Below, in pieces: positions 54,319 to 61,717 of a stretch of DNA of 64,000 nt. Numbering within the stretch: position 1 is the first letter of the stretch; every line of letters starts with the position of its first letter. Origin of the DNA: Vibrio tapetis subsp. tapetis (GTDB taxonomy: Bacteria > Pseudomonadota > Gammaproteobacteria > Enterobacterales > Vibrionaceae); contig NZ_LT960612.1 in the NCBI RefSeq assembly GCF_900233005.1, forward strand, positions 1,791,154 to 1,855,153, in the 5' to 3' direction. The position numbers and the translations under genes were made by a program. The notes beneath the pieces are model-generated. The model saw only the letters and a list, made by a program, of their open reading frames with translations, ran no database searches and was not told the DNA's origin.

Positions 54319-55036
54319 CAAACATCGCGGTAACACGTGGCTTTTGGCCGCAATTTGGGTAAGTTGGCTCTGGGTGGGGGTAACTACTCACAGTCAGGCC
54401 AAGGATTTTGGCCGGGTTGCCCCCGCCTTTCCCATTGGGGAAATCGACATGCTGGACTGGATAGAGCACCGATTAAAACAATTTGAGGCCAACGGAAAGA
54501 TGGCCGACCTACAAGACACGTTCACCCAACGGGTCAAAGCCAGCATCCAAACCCCCACGCCCGTCCAAGGGCTGTTAACCACCACCTCGCCGCGCACCTT
54601 TTATGTGGATCCCAGCGTGACGTTAACCAAAGACTTACTCGTTCCCAATACGGGCCAGCGCATTGCCAAGGCGGGCACGCGCATCAACCCGTTCGATCCG
54701 ACAACGTGGCCAGCCATTGAGGGTCAATCGGTCTTACCCAATTTTGAACTCAGTAAAGTCTTGGTGTTCTTTGATGCCCGCGATGCCAAGCAGCGGCGGT
54801 TTGCCAGTCAATACACCCACACCAAACCGATAAAATGGGTGCTCACTGGGGGCAGCCCTAACGCCATGGCCGCCTTAACCGGTCAGCAATACTATTTTGC
54901 GCAGCAAGGGTTTCTCACCAAGCAATTGCACATCACTCACCTTCCCGCGATAGCCTATCAAGAGGGCACGCGCTGGCGCATCGACGAAGTGGATGTCTCT
55001 GGCTTGATGCGTTTGGAGAAGACACCTTCCCCTTGA
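54311..55036 (+). CDS. traW: TraW, conjugative pilus assembly protein
   Basis: 241 residues from a GTG at 54311 that overlaps the true traC stop (GTGCCTAG). A signal-like hydrophobic segment (TWLLAAIWVSWLWVGVTTHSQA) leads to the TraW domain: FGRVAPAFPIGEIDMLDWIEHRL, PRTFYVDPSVTLTKDLLVPNTGQRIAKAGTRINPFD, and VFFDARDAKQRRFA with a periplasmic end. F TraW acts with TraU and TrbC in pilus assembly. In F, trbI lies between traC and traW; here the two genes overlap and no trbI is present. Confidence 0.88.
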   Translation: MPSKHRGNTWLLAAIWVSWLWVGVTTHSQAKDFGRVAPAFPIGEIDMLDWIEHRLKQFEANGKMADLQDTFTQRVKASIQTPTPVQGLLTTTSPRTFYVDPSVTLTKDLLVPNTGQRIAKAGTRINPFDPTTWPAIEGQSVLPNFELSKVLVFFDARDAKQRRFASQYTHTKPIKWVLTGGSPNAMAALTGQQYYFAQQGFLTKQLHITHLPAIAYQEGTRWRIDEVDVSGLMRLEKTPSP

Positions 55037-55160
55037 TTATGCTTCCACTGCGACCCTTTTTTCTATCAACTAAGCTCGCTTTTGGCTGCGATAATGAGGC
55101 AACGCCTCTTGTTGAGACAAAAGGAGCACCACGCGCAGCGTGGATACTAAGGACACGCCT
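55037..55160. repeat. traW-traU gap with two short hairpins
   Basis: GAGGC-AAC-GCCTC at 55096-55108 and CCACGC-GCA-GCGTGG at 55129-55143, both perfect, within a 124-base gap in an otherwise packed operon. No T run follows either. AAGGACACGCCT gives the traU ribosome site. Confidence 0.6.
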
Positions 55161-56171
55161 ATGCACCGCTTACTGTTGCGCTCAACACTTGCCCTCCTAC
55201 TCGTGTTAAGCGCCCCCTCTACGCTCGCCGCCGGCCCCGCCTGCAAGAGTCGTTTTATCAACCCCATTACCGATATTTGCTGGGACTGCTTGTTTCCGAT
55301 GACGATTGGCGCCGCCACCGTATTGCCTTCCAAATACCCCGACACCCGCAACCCGTCTTTTCCGATTTCCTTTTGCCCCAAGCCGCCGCCGATATTCATG
55401 CAAGTGGGCATCAACATCGGTTATTGGGAGCCTTATGCGTTAACGGACATCACGCGCGTCCCTTATTGCATGGTCAACATGGGCATTGAAATGGGGGGCG
55501 CCAATAAGCAAAAAATAGGAGGACGCATCACCGCGCGCGAAAGCGACAGCAGCGATGGCGGTTTTTATCACGCCCATTGGTACAAATACCCGCTCATTTA
55601 CTGGTTACAACTGATGCAATCGGCCGCGTGCATGGCGACCGATAGTTTTGATGTGGCTTATCTCACCGAAATTGACCCCATTTGGGACGACGATGAGCTG
55701 GCCCTGGTGCTCAACCCCGAAGCGTTATTGTTTGGTAATGTGGTGGCGCAGCTTGCGTGCGTGCCAGAGGCCATGCTCACCTCGACCAATTCATCCTTGC
55801 CCATTGATGCCCTGTTTTGGTGTTTGGGCTCCCAAGGCAGTGCCTATCCGTTAACGGGCACAACGAACTATCGAGACACGCCCATCCAAGCGGCCACCCT
55901 GCTGATGGAAAGGCTCAATTACAAATTGCACCGCCAAGGCATGGTGTGGGAAACGCGTGGTGAAAGCGGGGCGATTTGTTACCAATATCCAGACCCACTG
56001 CTGCCCAAGTCTCGATACCGCTATCAAATGTCCGCGCCCATTGCGGACGCACAATGGTGTCACCCTTACACGACCACCACCACGCTGTGGGAGGCCGGTC
56101 ATGATAACCCCGTCACCGGGGATAATTTTGGCTTTGTTCAATGGCGAAAACGCAATTGCGTCTTTTTATAG
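55161..56171 (+). CDS. traU: TraU, conjugative transfer protein
   Basis: 336 residues from MHRLLLRSTLALLLVL, which begins a clear signal peptide (cleavage near TLAA-GP); an ATG 21 bases upstream lacks this shape. TraU is a periplasmic, cysteine-rich protein needed for DNA transfer. Typical segments are FINPITDICWDCLFPMTIGA, ISFCPKPPPIFMQVGINIGYWEP, VYLTEIDPIWDDDELALVLNPEA and a C-terminal GFVQWRKRNCVFL. About twelve cysteines are present, matching the presence of TrbB as a disulfide catalyst. It is complete and intact. Confidence 0.93.
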   Translation: MHRLLLRSTLALLLVLSAPSTLAAGPACKSRFINPITDICWDCLFPMTIGAATVLPSKYPDTRNPSFPISFCPKPPPIFMQVGINIGYWEPYALTDITRVPYCMVNMGIEMGGANKQKIGGRITARESDSSDGGFYHAHWYKYPLIYWLQLMQSAACMATDSFDVAYLTEIDPIWDDDELALVLNPEALLFGNVVAQLACVPEAMLTSTNSSLPIDALFWCLGSQGSAYPLTGTTNYRDTPIQAATLLMERLNYKLHRQGMVWETRGESGAICYQYPDPLLPKSRYRYQMSAPIADAQWCHPYTTTTTLWEAGHDNPVTGDNFGFVQWRKRNCVFL

Positions 56172-56219
56172 CGACTATACTTAATTGTTTTCGTTAAAAG
56201 CCCAACCAAGGAGCACAAC

Positions 56220-56444
56220 ATGAGCACCATCGGTCTTGATGAACACACCCTGTTCATTGCCAGTAGCCTTGACTCTTTAGATGATTTTTTAAAAACCTCT
56301 CTGTCAGAGCAAAAACACGTGTATTGCAACTTTCCCTCGGCGTACTTCAATTACATGCTCAGCCGAGAGCTTATGGCACGGCAGATATTGTCCATCAGTT
56401 TTCAGGACGCTCGCACGTTTTACCCGCCTTTTGACCCCAATTAA
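56220..56444 (+). CDS. Small hypothetical protein in the tra operon, 74 aa
   Basis: Ribosome site CAAGGAGCAC before the ATG. Soluble, no signal peptide, no membrane helix (STIGLDEHTLFIASSLDSLDDFLKTS; VYCNFPSAYFNYMLSRELMA). I do not recognise it. It lies between traU (48-base gap) and trbC (18-base gap) in the same orientation with the same GC-rich codon use, so it is probably co-transcribed. F carries no gene at this place with this character. It may be a regulator or an exclusion or accessory factor, but nothing shows which. Confidence 0.65.
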   Translation: MSTIGLDEHTLFIASSLDSLDDFLKTSLSEQKHVYCNFPSAYFNYMLSRELMARQILSISFQDARTFYPPFDPN

Positions 56445-56462
56445 CCGCATCAGGAGACACTC

Positions 56463-57170
56463 ATGCGCCCTCGACTCTTACGCAAAGCCTGTCGCTTTGC
56501 GCTGTGGGCCTGCGCGCTCACAAGCCCGCTCACCCACGCGTACACAAAAGAAGAACTCCAAGCCTTTCAGGACATCGAAAGGCGCCTAGCGGAGCGCCCC
56601 GACGACGCCATCATGGCGCAATCCAAAACCTTACATGACCAAGCCAACGCATTCCAATATGACGCGCAACAAGCCAGTAAGGCCGCGGGGCGCAAGCTTA
56701 ACCCGCAATCGCTCTCCCCCTTACTGGATACCCCATCCGCTCAGACCAATCCAGAGCAAGCGCCCAAAGGCGTGATGGTGTTTGTGTCATTAACCATGCC
56801 AGACACCGCCCTCACTCAATTGCTCAAACAAAGCGAGCGCACCGGTATCCCCTTGGTGATACGCGGCGTCCTGCCACAAGGCTTTACCGCGACCGTAACG
56901 CGCATTCAAACCCTCATCAATCAAGGCAACCGCCCAGCCATTCGCAGCGGTTTCTCCATCAGCCCAGATTGGTTTCGGCAATTTGATATCCAGCAAGTGC
57001 CCACGTTCGTGTCCATCAAACCCGGACAATGCCAACCCAAACAATCTTGCCTGCCCACCGATTATGATGTGGTCACGGGCAATATTTCGTTGTATCAAGC
57101 CTTAGAGACGCTAGCGCAAGGCGACACCCAACAGGAGGTGGCGACGCTGCTGCGCGCACTCGAGCATTAA
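56463..57170 (+). CDS. trbC: TrbC (F-type), periplasmic pilus assembly protein
   Basis: 235 residues with a signal peptide (LRKACRFALWACALTSPLTHAY). After a coiled, Gln-rich region (25-85) comes the TrbC_Ftype domain with a thioredoxin-like fold: GVMVFVSLTMPDTALTQLLKQSE, GIPLVIRGVLPQGF, and IQQVPTFVSIKPG. There is no CxxC, so it is not an oxidoreductase. In F, TrbC interacts with TraW and TraU. It is spaced 13 bases from traN. Confidence 0.9.
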   Translation: MRPRLLRKACRFALWACALTSPLTHAYTKEELQAFQDIERRLAERPDDAIMAQSKTLHDQANAFQYDAQQASKAAGRKLNPQSLSPLLDTPSAQTNPEQAPKGVMVFVSLTMPDTALTQLLKQSERTGIPLVIRGVLPQGFTATVTRIQTLINQGNRPAIRSGFSISPDWFRQFDIQQVPTFVSIKPGQCQPKQSCLPTDYDVVTGNISLYQALETLAQGDTQQEVATLLRALEH

Positions 57171-57183
57171 AAAAGGAGCGCTC

Positions 57184-58914
57184 ATGCGCACATTCTTGCC
57201 CCGCTTCATCACACTATTATGCCTTTGCTCTCCCATGCTCACTCACGCCAATCAAGCGCAAACCTATAACGACAGCGCCCAATGGGCGAAACACACGGCC
57301 AACCAAACGCTCACCCCAAGTGCGTTGCCCTTAAACGCCAAAGACTATTGCAAGGACGCCGCCTGTAAAAGCGGTGTGGATAACCCCAAAGAGTCCCAAC
57401 TCGATGACAGCACTATCAATAGCCAAAAGGCGCACGCCTTTGCCACCAATGACATCGCGCAAGACATCACCCACAACTTTAACCAAGGTCGGCCTGACAT
57501 TAAAAATGACCCCGCCATGAGATTTGCGCTGCTTGGCCAAGAGAACGCCTTTGAGGTAACGCACGGCATCTCCAATGCCTACGTGGATTGCAAGAGCGGC
57601 TCTCAATGCGTCATCGACCCTGTCCCAAGGCAATGCAATCAACCCACACGAAAACAGGTTCCTTGCGAGAAAGTCCCCATTGCCTCTGTGACCGTGAGTC
57701 CCGTCATTTTCATTTGCCCTCAAGGTTGGACGAATCAAGGACGAGACTGCACGAGGCAAATCACACAATGCCGTTATGACGCTCGCAACTCTGTCTCCGC
57801 TAGCGGAGGCAACTGCGGGAGACTTGGGGGCGAATGGATGATATGGGATGGGCGTCGCGTTCAGAGCGGAAAATGGAAAGGGAAAGAAAAATCGGATCGA
57901 AACTATGATTGTCGAGGAGGCCGGCACAGCGGCTGGTCAACCACTTGGGAGATTTGTGGGCTGGTTAATGAAACCATGCCCGCCACGCTCACCTGCCAAA
58001 CAGGCTTCTCTCTTTCAGGCGGTAATTGCATCAAAAACACCTTCAGTTGGTCACCGCAATGCACGTTAATTAAAGCCTGCAAACCCATCAGTGAAACCTG
58101 CATTGAGGGGGAAGAAACACGGATAGTCAATGGGATCCCCACCACGTTGCCTTGTTGGAAGTACCAAATTAACCATGAATGCAACACGACAGATACTTGC
58201 AAGCCACTGCCCAACGACTGCACAACCACAGAGAAACGATGCAGCTTGAAGCAAAATGGCGTTTGTGTCGAAGAGGAAGTGCAAAAAAGCTGCCCTGAAA
58301 AAACCTGCCATACCACGGCACTCGAATGCGGTGAGCAGTCTTTTTGCTTGGATGGGGATTGCTACCAAGAAACGCCGAAGCTTAATGTCAACTTCGATAA
58401 ATCCGTGGCCGCGCTCGCAGGCCTTGCCGAAGCGGTCAAAGACGTGGGCTCACCGCCCAAAATCTTCACAGGAAAACCGATGCAATGTGAAAAGAAAATC
58501 GCCGGCTTTAATGACTGCTGCAGCGATTCAGGTTGGGGGCAAGGCTTAGGCGCGAAATGCAGTGAGCAAGAGAAAGCCTTGGGCAAAGCCAAAGGAAAAG
58601 GGCTCACGCTGTATGTCGGCGAGTTTTGCGCAAAAAAAATCCTCGGCGCTTGCTTACGACACAAGCGCAGTTACTTCGTTTACGACAGTAAGTTGGCCAA
58701 AATCATCCAACAACAAGGGGCCATGAGTCAGCTTGGTAAAGGACTAGGCTCTTCAGAGCGCCCCACTTGCGCGCCATTAACCCCCGAAGAGCTCGGTCAA
58801 ATCAATTTTGAACACATTGACTTTGCCGAGTTTTATCCAGAGATGAAAGGCAACACAAACTTACCCAACTTTGATGAAATCAAAAACCGACTTCAAAGTG
58901 CCACGGGCGGATAA
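57184..58914 (+). CDS. traN: TraN, mating-pair stabilisation outer-membrane protein
   Basis: 576 residues, signal peptide 1-22 (LLCLCSPMLTHA). It is cysteine-rich throughout, about two dozen, as expected for TraN, which contacts outer-membrane proteins of recipient cells. The conserved C-terminal half has NVNFDKSVAALAGLAEAVKD, GFNDCCSDSGWGQGLGAKC, and YVGEFCAKKILGACLRHKRSYFVYDSKLAKIIQQQG. The middle (about 200-270, SASGGNCGRLGGEWMIWDGR) is the part that varies between TraN types and sets receptor preference in enterobacteria. This version does not resemble a type I can name. It is slightly shorter than F TraN (602). Confidence 0.92.
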   Translation: MRTFLPRFITLLCLCSPMLTHANQAQTYNDSAQWAKHTANQTLTPSALPLNAKDYCKDAACKSGVDNPKESQLDDSTINSQKAHAFATNDIAQDITHNFNQGRPDIKNDPAMRFALLGQENAFEVTHGISNAYVDCKSGSQCVIDPVPRQCNQPTRKQVPCEKVPIASVTVSPVIFICPQGWTNQGRDCTRQITQCRYDARNSVSASGGNCGRLGGEWMIWDGRRVQSGKWKGKEKSDRNYDCRGGRHSGWSTTWEICGLVNETMPATLTCQTGFSLSGGNCIKNTFSWSPQCTLIKACKPISETCIEGEETRIVNGIPTTLPCWKYQINHECNTTDTCKPLPNDCTTTEKRCSLKQNGVCVEEEVQKSCPEKTCHTTALECGEQSFCLDGDCYQETPKLNVNFDKSVAALAGLAEAVKDVGSPPKIFTGKPMQCEKKIAGFNDCCSDSGWGQGLGAKCSEQEKALGKAKGKGLTLYVGEFCAKKILGACLRHKRSYFVYDSKLAKIIQQQGAMSQLGKGLGSSERPTCAPLTPEELGQINFEHIDFAEFYPEMKGNTNLPNFDEIKNRLQSATGG

Positions 58915-58961
58915 ACCGCCCTTCCATCCACGCCATGCTCCCATCCGTTTAACCAAGGTCT

Positions 58962-59747
58962 ATGATGATGAAAAAACACCTGATGGCTATCATTACCCTA
59001 ACGCTGCTTGTTCATGGCCAGTCCGCTCTCGCCAATGACGCCCCGTTAGGGTGGCGATGGTATAACGAACCAAAAGCAATCACCGAAACCCCCAAACCCA
59101 AGCCACTGCCAAGCAATACCCAAACCACGGTGTCACCGCCGAGCCCCCTCTCAGCCACGCAGCAAATGGACTGGTTCCATACCATGCACGATGAAGCCAA
59201 AAACGACGCGTTCATTCACCCAAAAGACAAAGAGAAACTGGCGCACTTCTTAGCCCTGAACCGTTTCATCACCGCTCAAACCGATGAGATTGGCATGACC
59301 TTTAAAGCGGTCCTACTTGACAAGCCTGAGCTGTCTTACACCAAAGACCACCCAACAGAGCAAGCGGCCAGACAGCCCTATCTTGCCCTTGAAACACAAA
59401 AGAAGACGGACGCCGTCAAGCAAATGCAACAGGAGGGATGGGGTTTCTTCTTTGTCTACGAAGGCCGCGATGCCCTTACCCAAAAATTAGCGCCCTCCAT
59501 TCAAGCCTTTGCCGACGAGCATCACTTCGATTTGCTGGGCATAAGCACCGACCAGACCTTCATCACCAACCTAAAAGAAAACCGGCACAACCAAGGAAAA
59601 GTGACCGTGCCCTTTACGCCGGCTTTGATTTTGGTGCACCCGGAGACGGGGGAGATGAAGCCATTGGCCTATGGCTGGATAAGCCAAACCGACCTTCTTG
59701 GGCGGTTTTACAACGTGGCCACCGACTTTAAAGCCTCCGACTTTTAA
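58962..59747 (+). CDS. traF: TraF, periplasmic pilus assembly protein
   Basis: 261 residues with a signal peptide (MAIITLTLLVHGQSALA-ND). N-terminal GWRWYNEP is a TraF hallmark. The C-terminal part is a thioredoxin fold without cysteines (GWGFFFVYEGRDALTQKLAPSIQAFADEHHFDLLGIS; PALILVHPETGEMKPLAYGWIS), exactly as in F TraF. It works with TraH, TraW, TraU and TrbC in pilus extension and retraction. The start is MMMKK; the second or third ATG may be used. Confidence 0.9.
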   Translation: MMMKKHLMAIITLTLLVHGQSALANDAPLGWRWYNEPKAITETPKPKPLPSNTQTTVSPPSPLSATQQMDWFHTMHDEAKNDAFIHPKDKEKLAHFLALNRFITAQTDEIGMTFKAVLLDKPELSYTKDHPTEQAARQPYLALETQKKTDAVKQMQQEGWGFFFVYEGRDALTQKLAPSIQAFADEHHFDLLGISTDQTFITNLKENRHNQGKVTVPFTPALILVHPETGEMKPLAYGWISQTDLLGRFYNVATDFKASDF

Positions 59748-59759
59748 CAACGAGAATGT

Positions 59760-59857
59760 TTAATCCACTAAAAGTAACCACAGTCCAACAAACACCAACA
59801 ACGCGACGCAAAAGCCCACACCGATTATCACGTTCACCACAAAAAACCGCTGTCCAT
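59760..59857 (-). other. Possible antisense membrane micro-protein, frame off by one base
   Basis: On the minus strand an ATG at 59857 has a good AAAGGGATTTAAA ribosome site. It opens MDSGFLW and stops. One more T in the T6 run (59841-59846) gives MDSGFFVVNVIIGVGFCVAL then LVFVGLWLLLVD, a single membrane helix ending at TAA (59760). This would be a 32-residue hydrophobic peptide opposite to the operon, filling the 148-base traF-trbB gap. Similar one-base homopolymer losses are seen elsewhere in the window. Chance remains possible. Confidence 0.35.
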
Positions 59858-59895
59858 TTTAAATCCCTTTTGTTTATTTTCATCTTGGAGTCTTC

Positions 59896-60309
59896 ATGAA
59901 TGTTATTCGCCCTATCCTGCTGGCGCTCCTACTGAGCGTCAATAGCGCGCACGCCGCCATGCAAAACCAATACGCCCTGGTGTTCTTTTTTGATAGTACC
60001 TGCATCTACTGCCATCGACTGACCCCCAAAGTCCAACAAGCCAGCCTCGACTTTGCGCTGCCAATCTACGCTTTTTCCGTGAACGGCCAAGGCATTCCAG
60101 GCTTTGAGGTACCCATTCCCGTCACGCATGACATCGCCACCACCTTTTTCCCGCAAACCACCAAGCCGGTGATGCCCGCGACGTTCTTACTCAACGTCAA
60201 CAGTCGTAAGTTCGCCAAACTCAGCATTGGCGATGTCGCTCAAAGCCAGCTCAATCAAAGCATACAGCAAGTGCTCAGCGATCCCACCATTCAAAAGGCC
60301 CTACAATGA
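59896..60309 (+). CDS. trbB: TrbB-like periplasmic thiol-disulfide isomerase
   Basis: 137 residues. Signal peptide (IRPILLALLLSVNSAHA), then a thioredoxin fold with active site CIYC in FFFDSTCIYCHRLTPKVQQ and the cis-Pro region KPVMPATFLLNV. In F, TrbB is a disulfide isomerase that helps fold cysteine-rich Tra proteins such as TraU, TraN and TraH. It overlaps traH by four bases (ATGA). It is somewhat shorter than F TrbB (about 180), mainly at the N-terminus. Confidence 0.88.
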   Translation: MNVIRPILLALLLSVNSAHAAMQNQYALVFFFDSTCIYCHRLTPKVQQASLDFALPIYAFSVNGQGIPGFEVPIPVTHDIATTFFPQTTKPVMPATFLLNVNSRKFAKLSIGDVAQSQLNQSIQQVLSDPTIQKALQ

Positions 60310-61715
60310 TGCGCTCATTTACTCACCGCTTATGCACATTTTATGTGCATAAGCGCCTCTTTTCTTTATTATTCTTAAGCTTAGCTGCCCCCGTTACTTG
60401 GGCCGACACCAATAACGCGTTGGCGCGCTTTTTTGATGCCACCAGTTATCAAGCCAACGTCAGCAACCCCACCGCGTATCAAGGCCAAGCGGCAAACTAC
60501 TACAGTGGGGGCAGTCTTTTCGTGCGCACGAAGATTGTTGATGCGCAATTGGTCAGCGTCACCGTGCCCGCCATCAGTGCCGGTTGCTCAGGCATTGACA
60601 TGTTCATGGGCGGGTTTTCTCACATCAAATCCGACCAATTGGTGAAGCTGGGCAAAGCCATCATTCACAATGCCCCGCCTTTTGTCGTGAATTTGGCCCT
60701 GCAAACCTGGGCGCCGCAGCTCAAGCAAAACCTTGACCAGTTGCAAGCGACCCTCGACAAATACCTCAACCAATCGGTGAACTCCTGCCAAGCCGCGCAA
60801 GCGGCCATTGGGGGACTGGCGGCGTTTGCCGCGCCCGCCACCAAAAAACACGTCTGCGCCACCTTAGGCACGCAAAACAACGCCTTTTCAGATTGGGTGG
60901 AAGCGCAGCACCAATGCGGCGCCGGAGGACAAGCGGCGGGGCAACTGGCGAGCGCCAAAGGCGATGCCAGCTTAAAAGACATGACCAAAACCAATCACAA
61001 CGTGATTTGGTCCGCCATCATGACCAACCCCTTCTTAGCCGCAGACACAAAACTGGCCGAATTCATGATGAGCCTGTCGGGCACTTACGTGTACGACCAA
61101 AACGGCAAGCCCCACTACTACCCAAGCTTGCTCACGGACAACAATAACCTCATTCAAACGCTGCTTGAGGGCGGAAAAGGCGACATTTACCAATGCAAGA
61201 ACACGGGCAAAGACGCCTGCGTCACTCTGACCAAGACAACCGCCCTCACCATCAGCAAAACCCATGGCATTGAACGCCGCATTCGCGCGATATTAGAAGG
61301 GCTACTGCGCACCATCCACAACGACCAAGCCTTGACGAGCCAGCAAAAGGGCTTTTTGGAGTTCACCCAAACCCCGGTGCTGAAATTTTTCATTGATGCG
61401 ACCGCCACCCAACAAACCCCGGATTTGGGGCACTACGCGCGCATGATGTCGGTCGAGCTGTTAAACCAATACTTAACCAACATGCTCGCCATTGCCCGGC
61501 AGTCTCTCCACAACACCAACAATGACCTAAAAGACATCGAACGCATTACCCACGACATCGATAACGCCAAGCGTTTCACCGATGGGTTGGCGGACAAGGC
61601 CATTCACGCCTTGCTGAACAAGAATGCGCTCATTGCCTCAGAAAAAGAGACGCCGAAAGAAACGCGAAAAGCAATTCAAAAGCAGACCCCACCCACATCA
61701 ACCTATGGACAATAG
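60306..61715 (+). CDS. traH: TraH, conjugative pilus assembly protein
   Basis: 469 residues. The signal peptide is long (about 1-33, ending LSLAAPVTWA-DT) because a 27-base palindromic stretch encoding LCTFYVHKR sits in its n-region. Without it the leader would read MMRSFTHRLFSLLFLSLAAP. The TraH domain follows: DATSYQANVSNPTAYQGQAANYYSGGSLFVR, VPAISAGCSGIDMFMGGFSHI, and a C-terminal coiled segment. It acts in the periplasm or outer membrane with TraF, TraU and TraW. It is coupled to trbB and separated from traG by two bases. Confidence 0.92.
   Translation: MMRSFTHRLCTFYVHKRLFSLLFLSLAAPVTWADTNNALARFFDATSYQANVSNPTAYQGQAANYYSGGSLFVRTKIVDAQLVSVTVPAISAGCSGIDMFMGGFSHIKSDQLVKLGKAIIHNAPPFVVNLALQTWAPQLKQNLDQLQATLDKYLNQSVNSCQAAQAAIGGLAAFAAPATKKHVCATLGTQNNAFSDWVEAQHQCGAGGQAAGQLASAKGDASLKDMTKTNHNVIWSAIMTNPFLAADTKLAEFMMSLSGTYVYDQNGKPHYYPSLLTDNNNLIQTLLEGGKGDIYQCKNTGKDACVTLTKTTALTISKTHGIERRIRAILEGLLRTIHNDQALTSQQKGFLEFTQTPVLKFFIDATATQQTPDLGHYARMMSVELLNQYLTNMLAIARQSLHNTNNDLKDIERITHDIDNAKRFTDGLADKAIHALLNKNALIASEKETPKETRKAIQKQTPPTSTYGQ
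60327..60355. repeat. Perfect 13-base inverted repeat, 3-base loop, in the traH leader
   Basis: CGCTTATGCACAT, loop TTT, ATGTGCATAAGCG. It starts 22 bases after the traH ATG and lies inside the signal-peptide codons without breaking the frame. A hairpin this tight next to the start could slow translation. Confidence 0.85.
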
Positions 61716-61717
61716 CC

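Noticed and set aside
51764..55036. A natural TraC-TraW fusion protein of 1090 residues
   Set aside because: The linker is the out-of-frame reading of a well-conserved TraC C-terminus, which is fully present one base away and ends at a proper stop overlapping a traW start.
55039..55203. 54-codon frame overlapping the traU start (MLPLRPFFLSTKLAFGC..)
   Set aside because: It overlaps the traU signal peptide in another frame and lacks a ribosome site.
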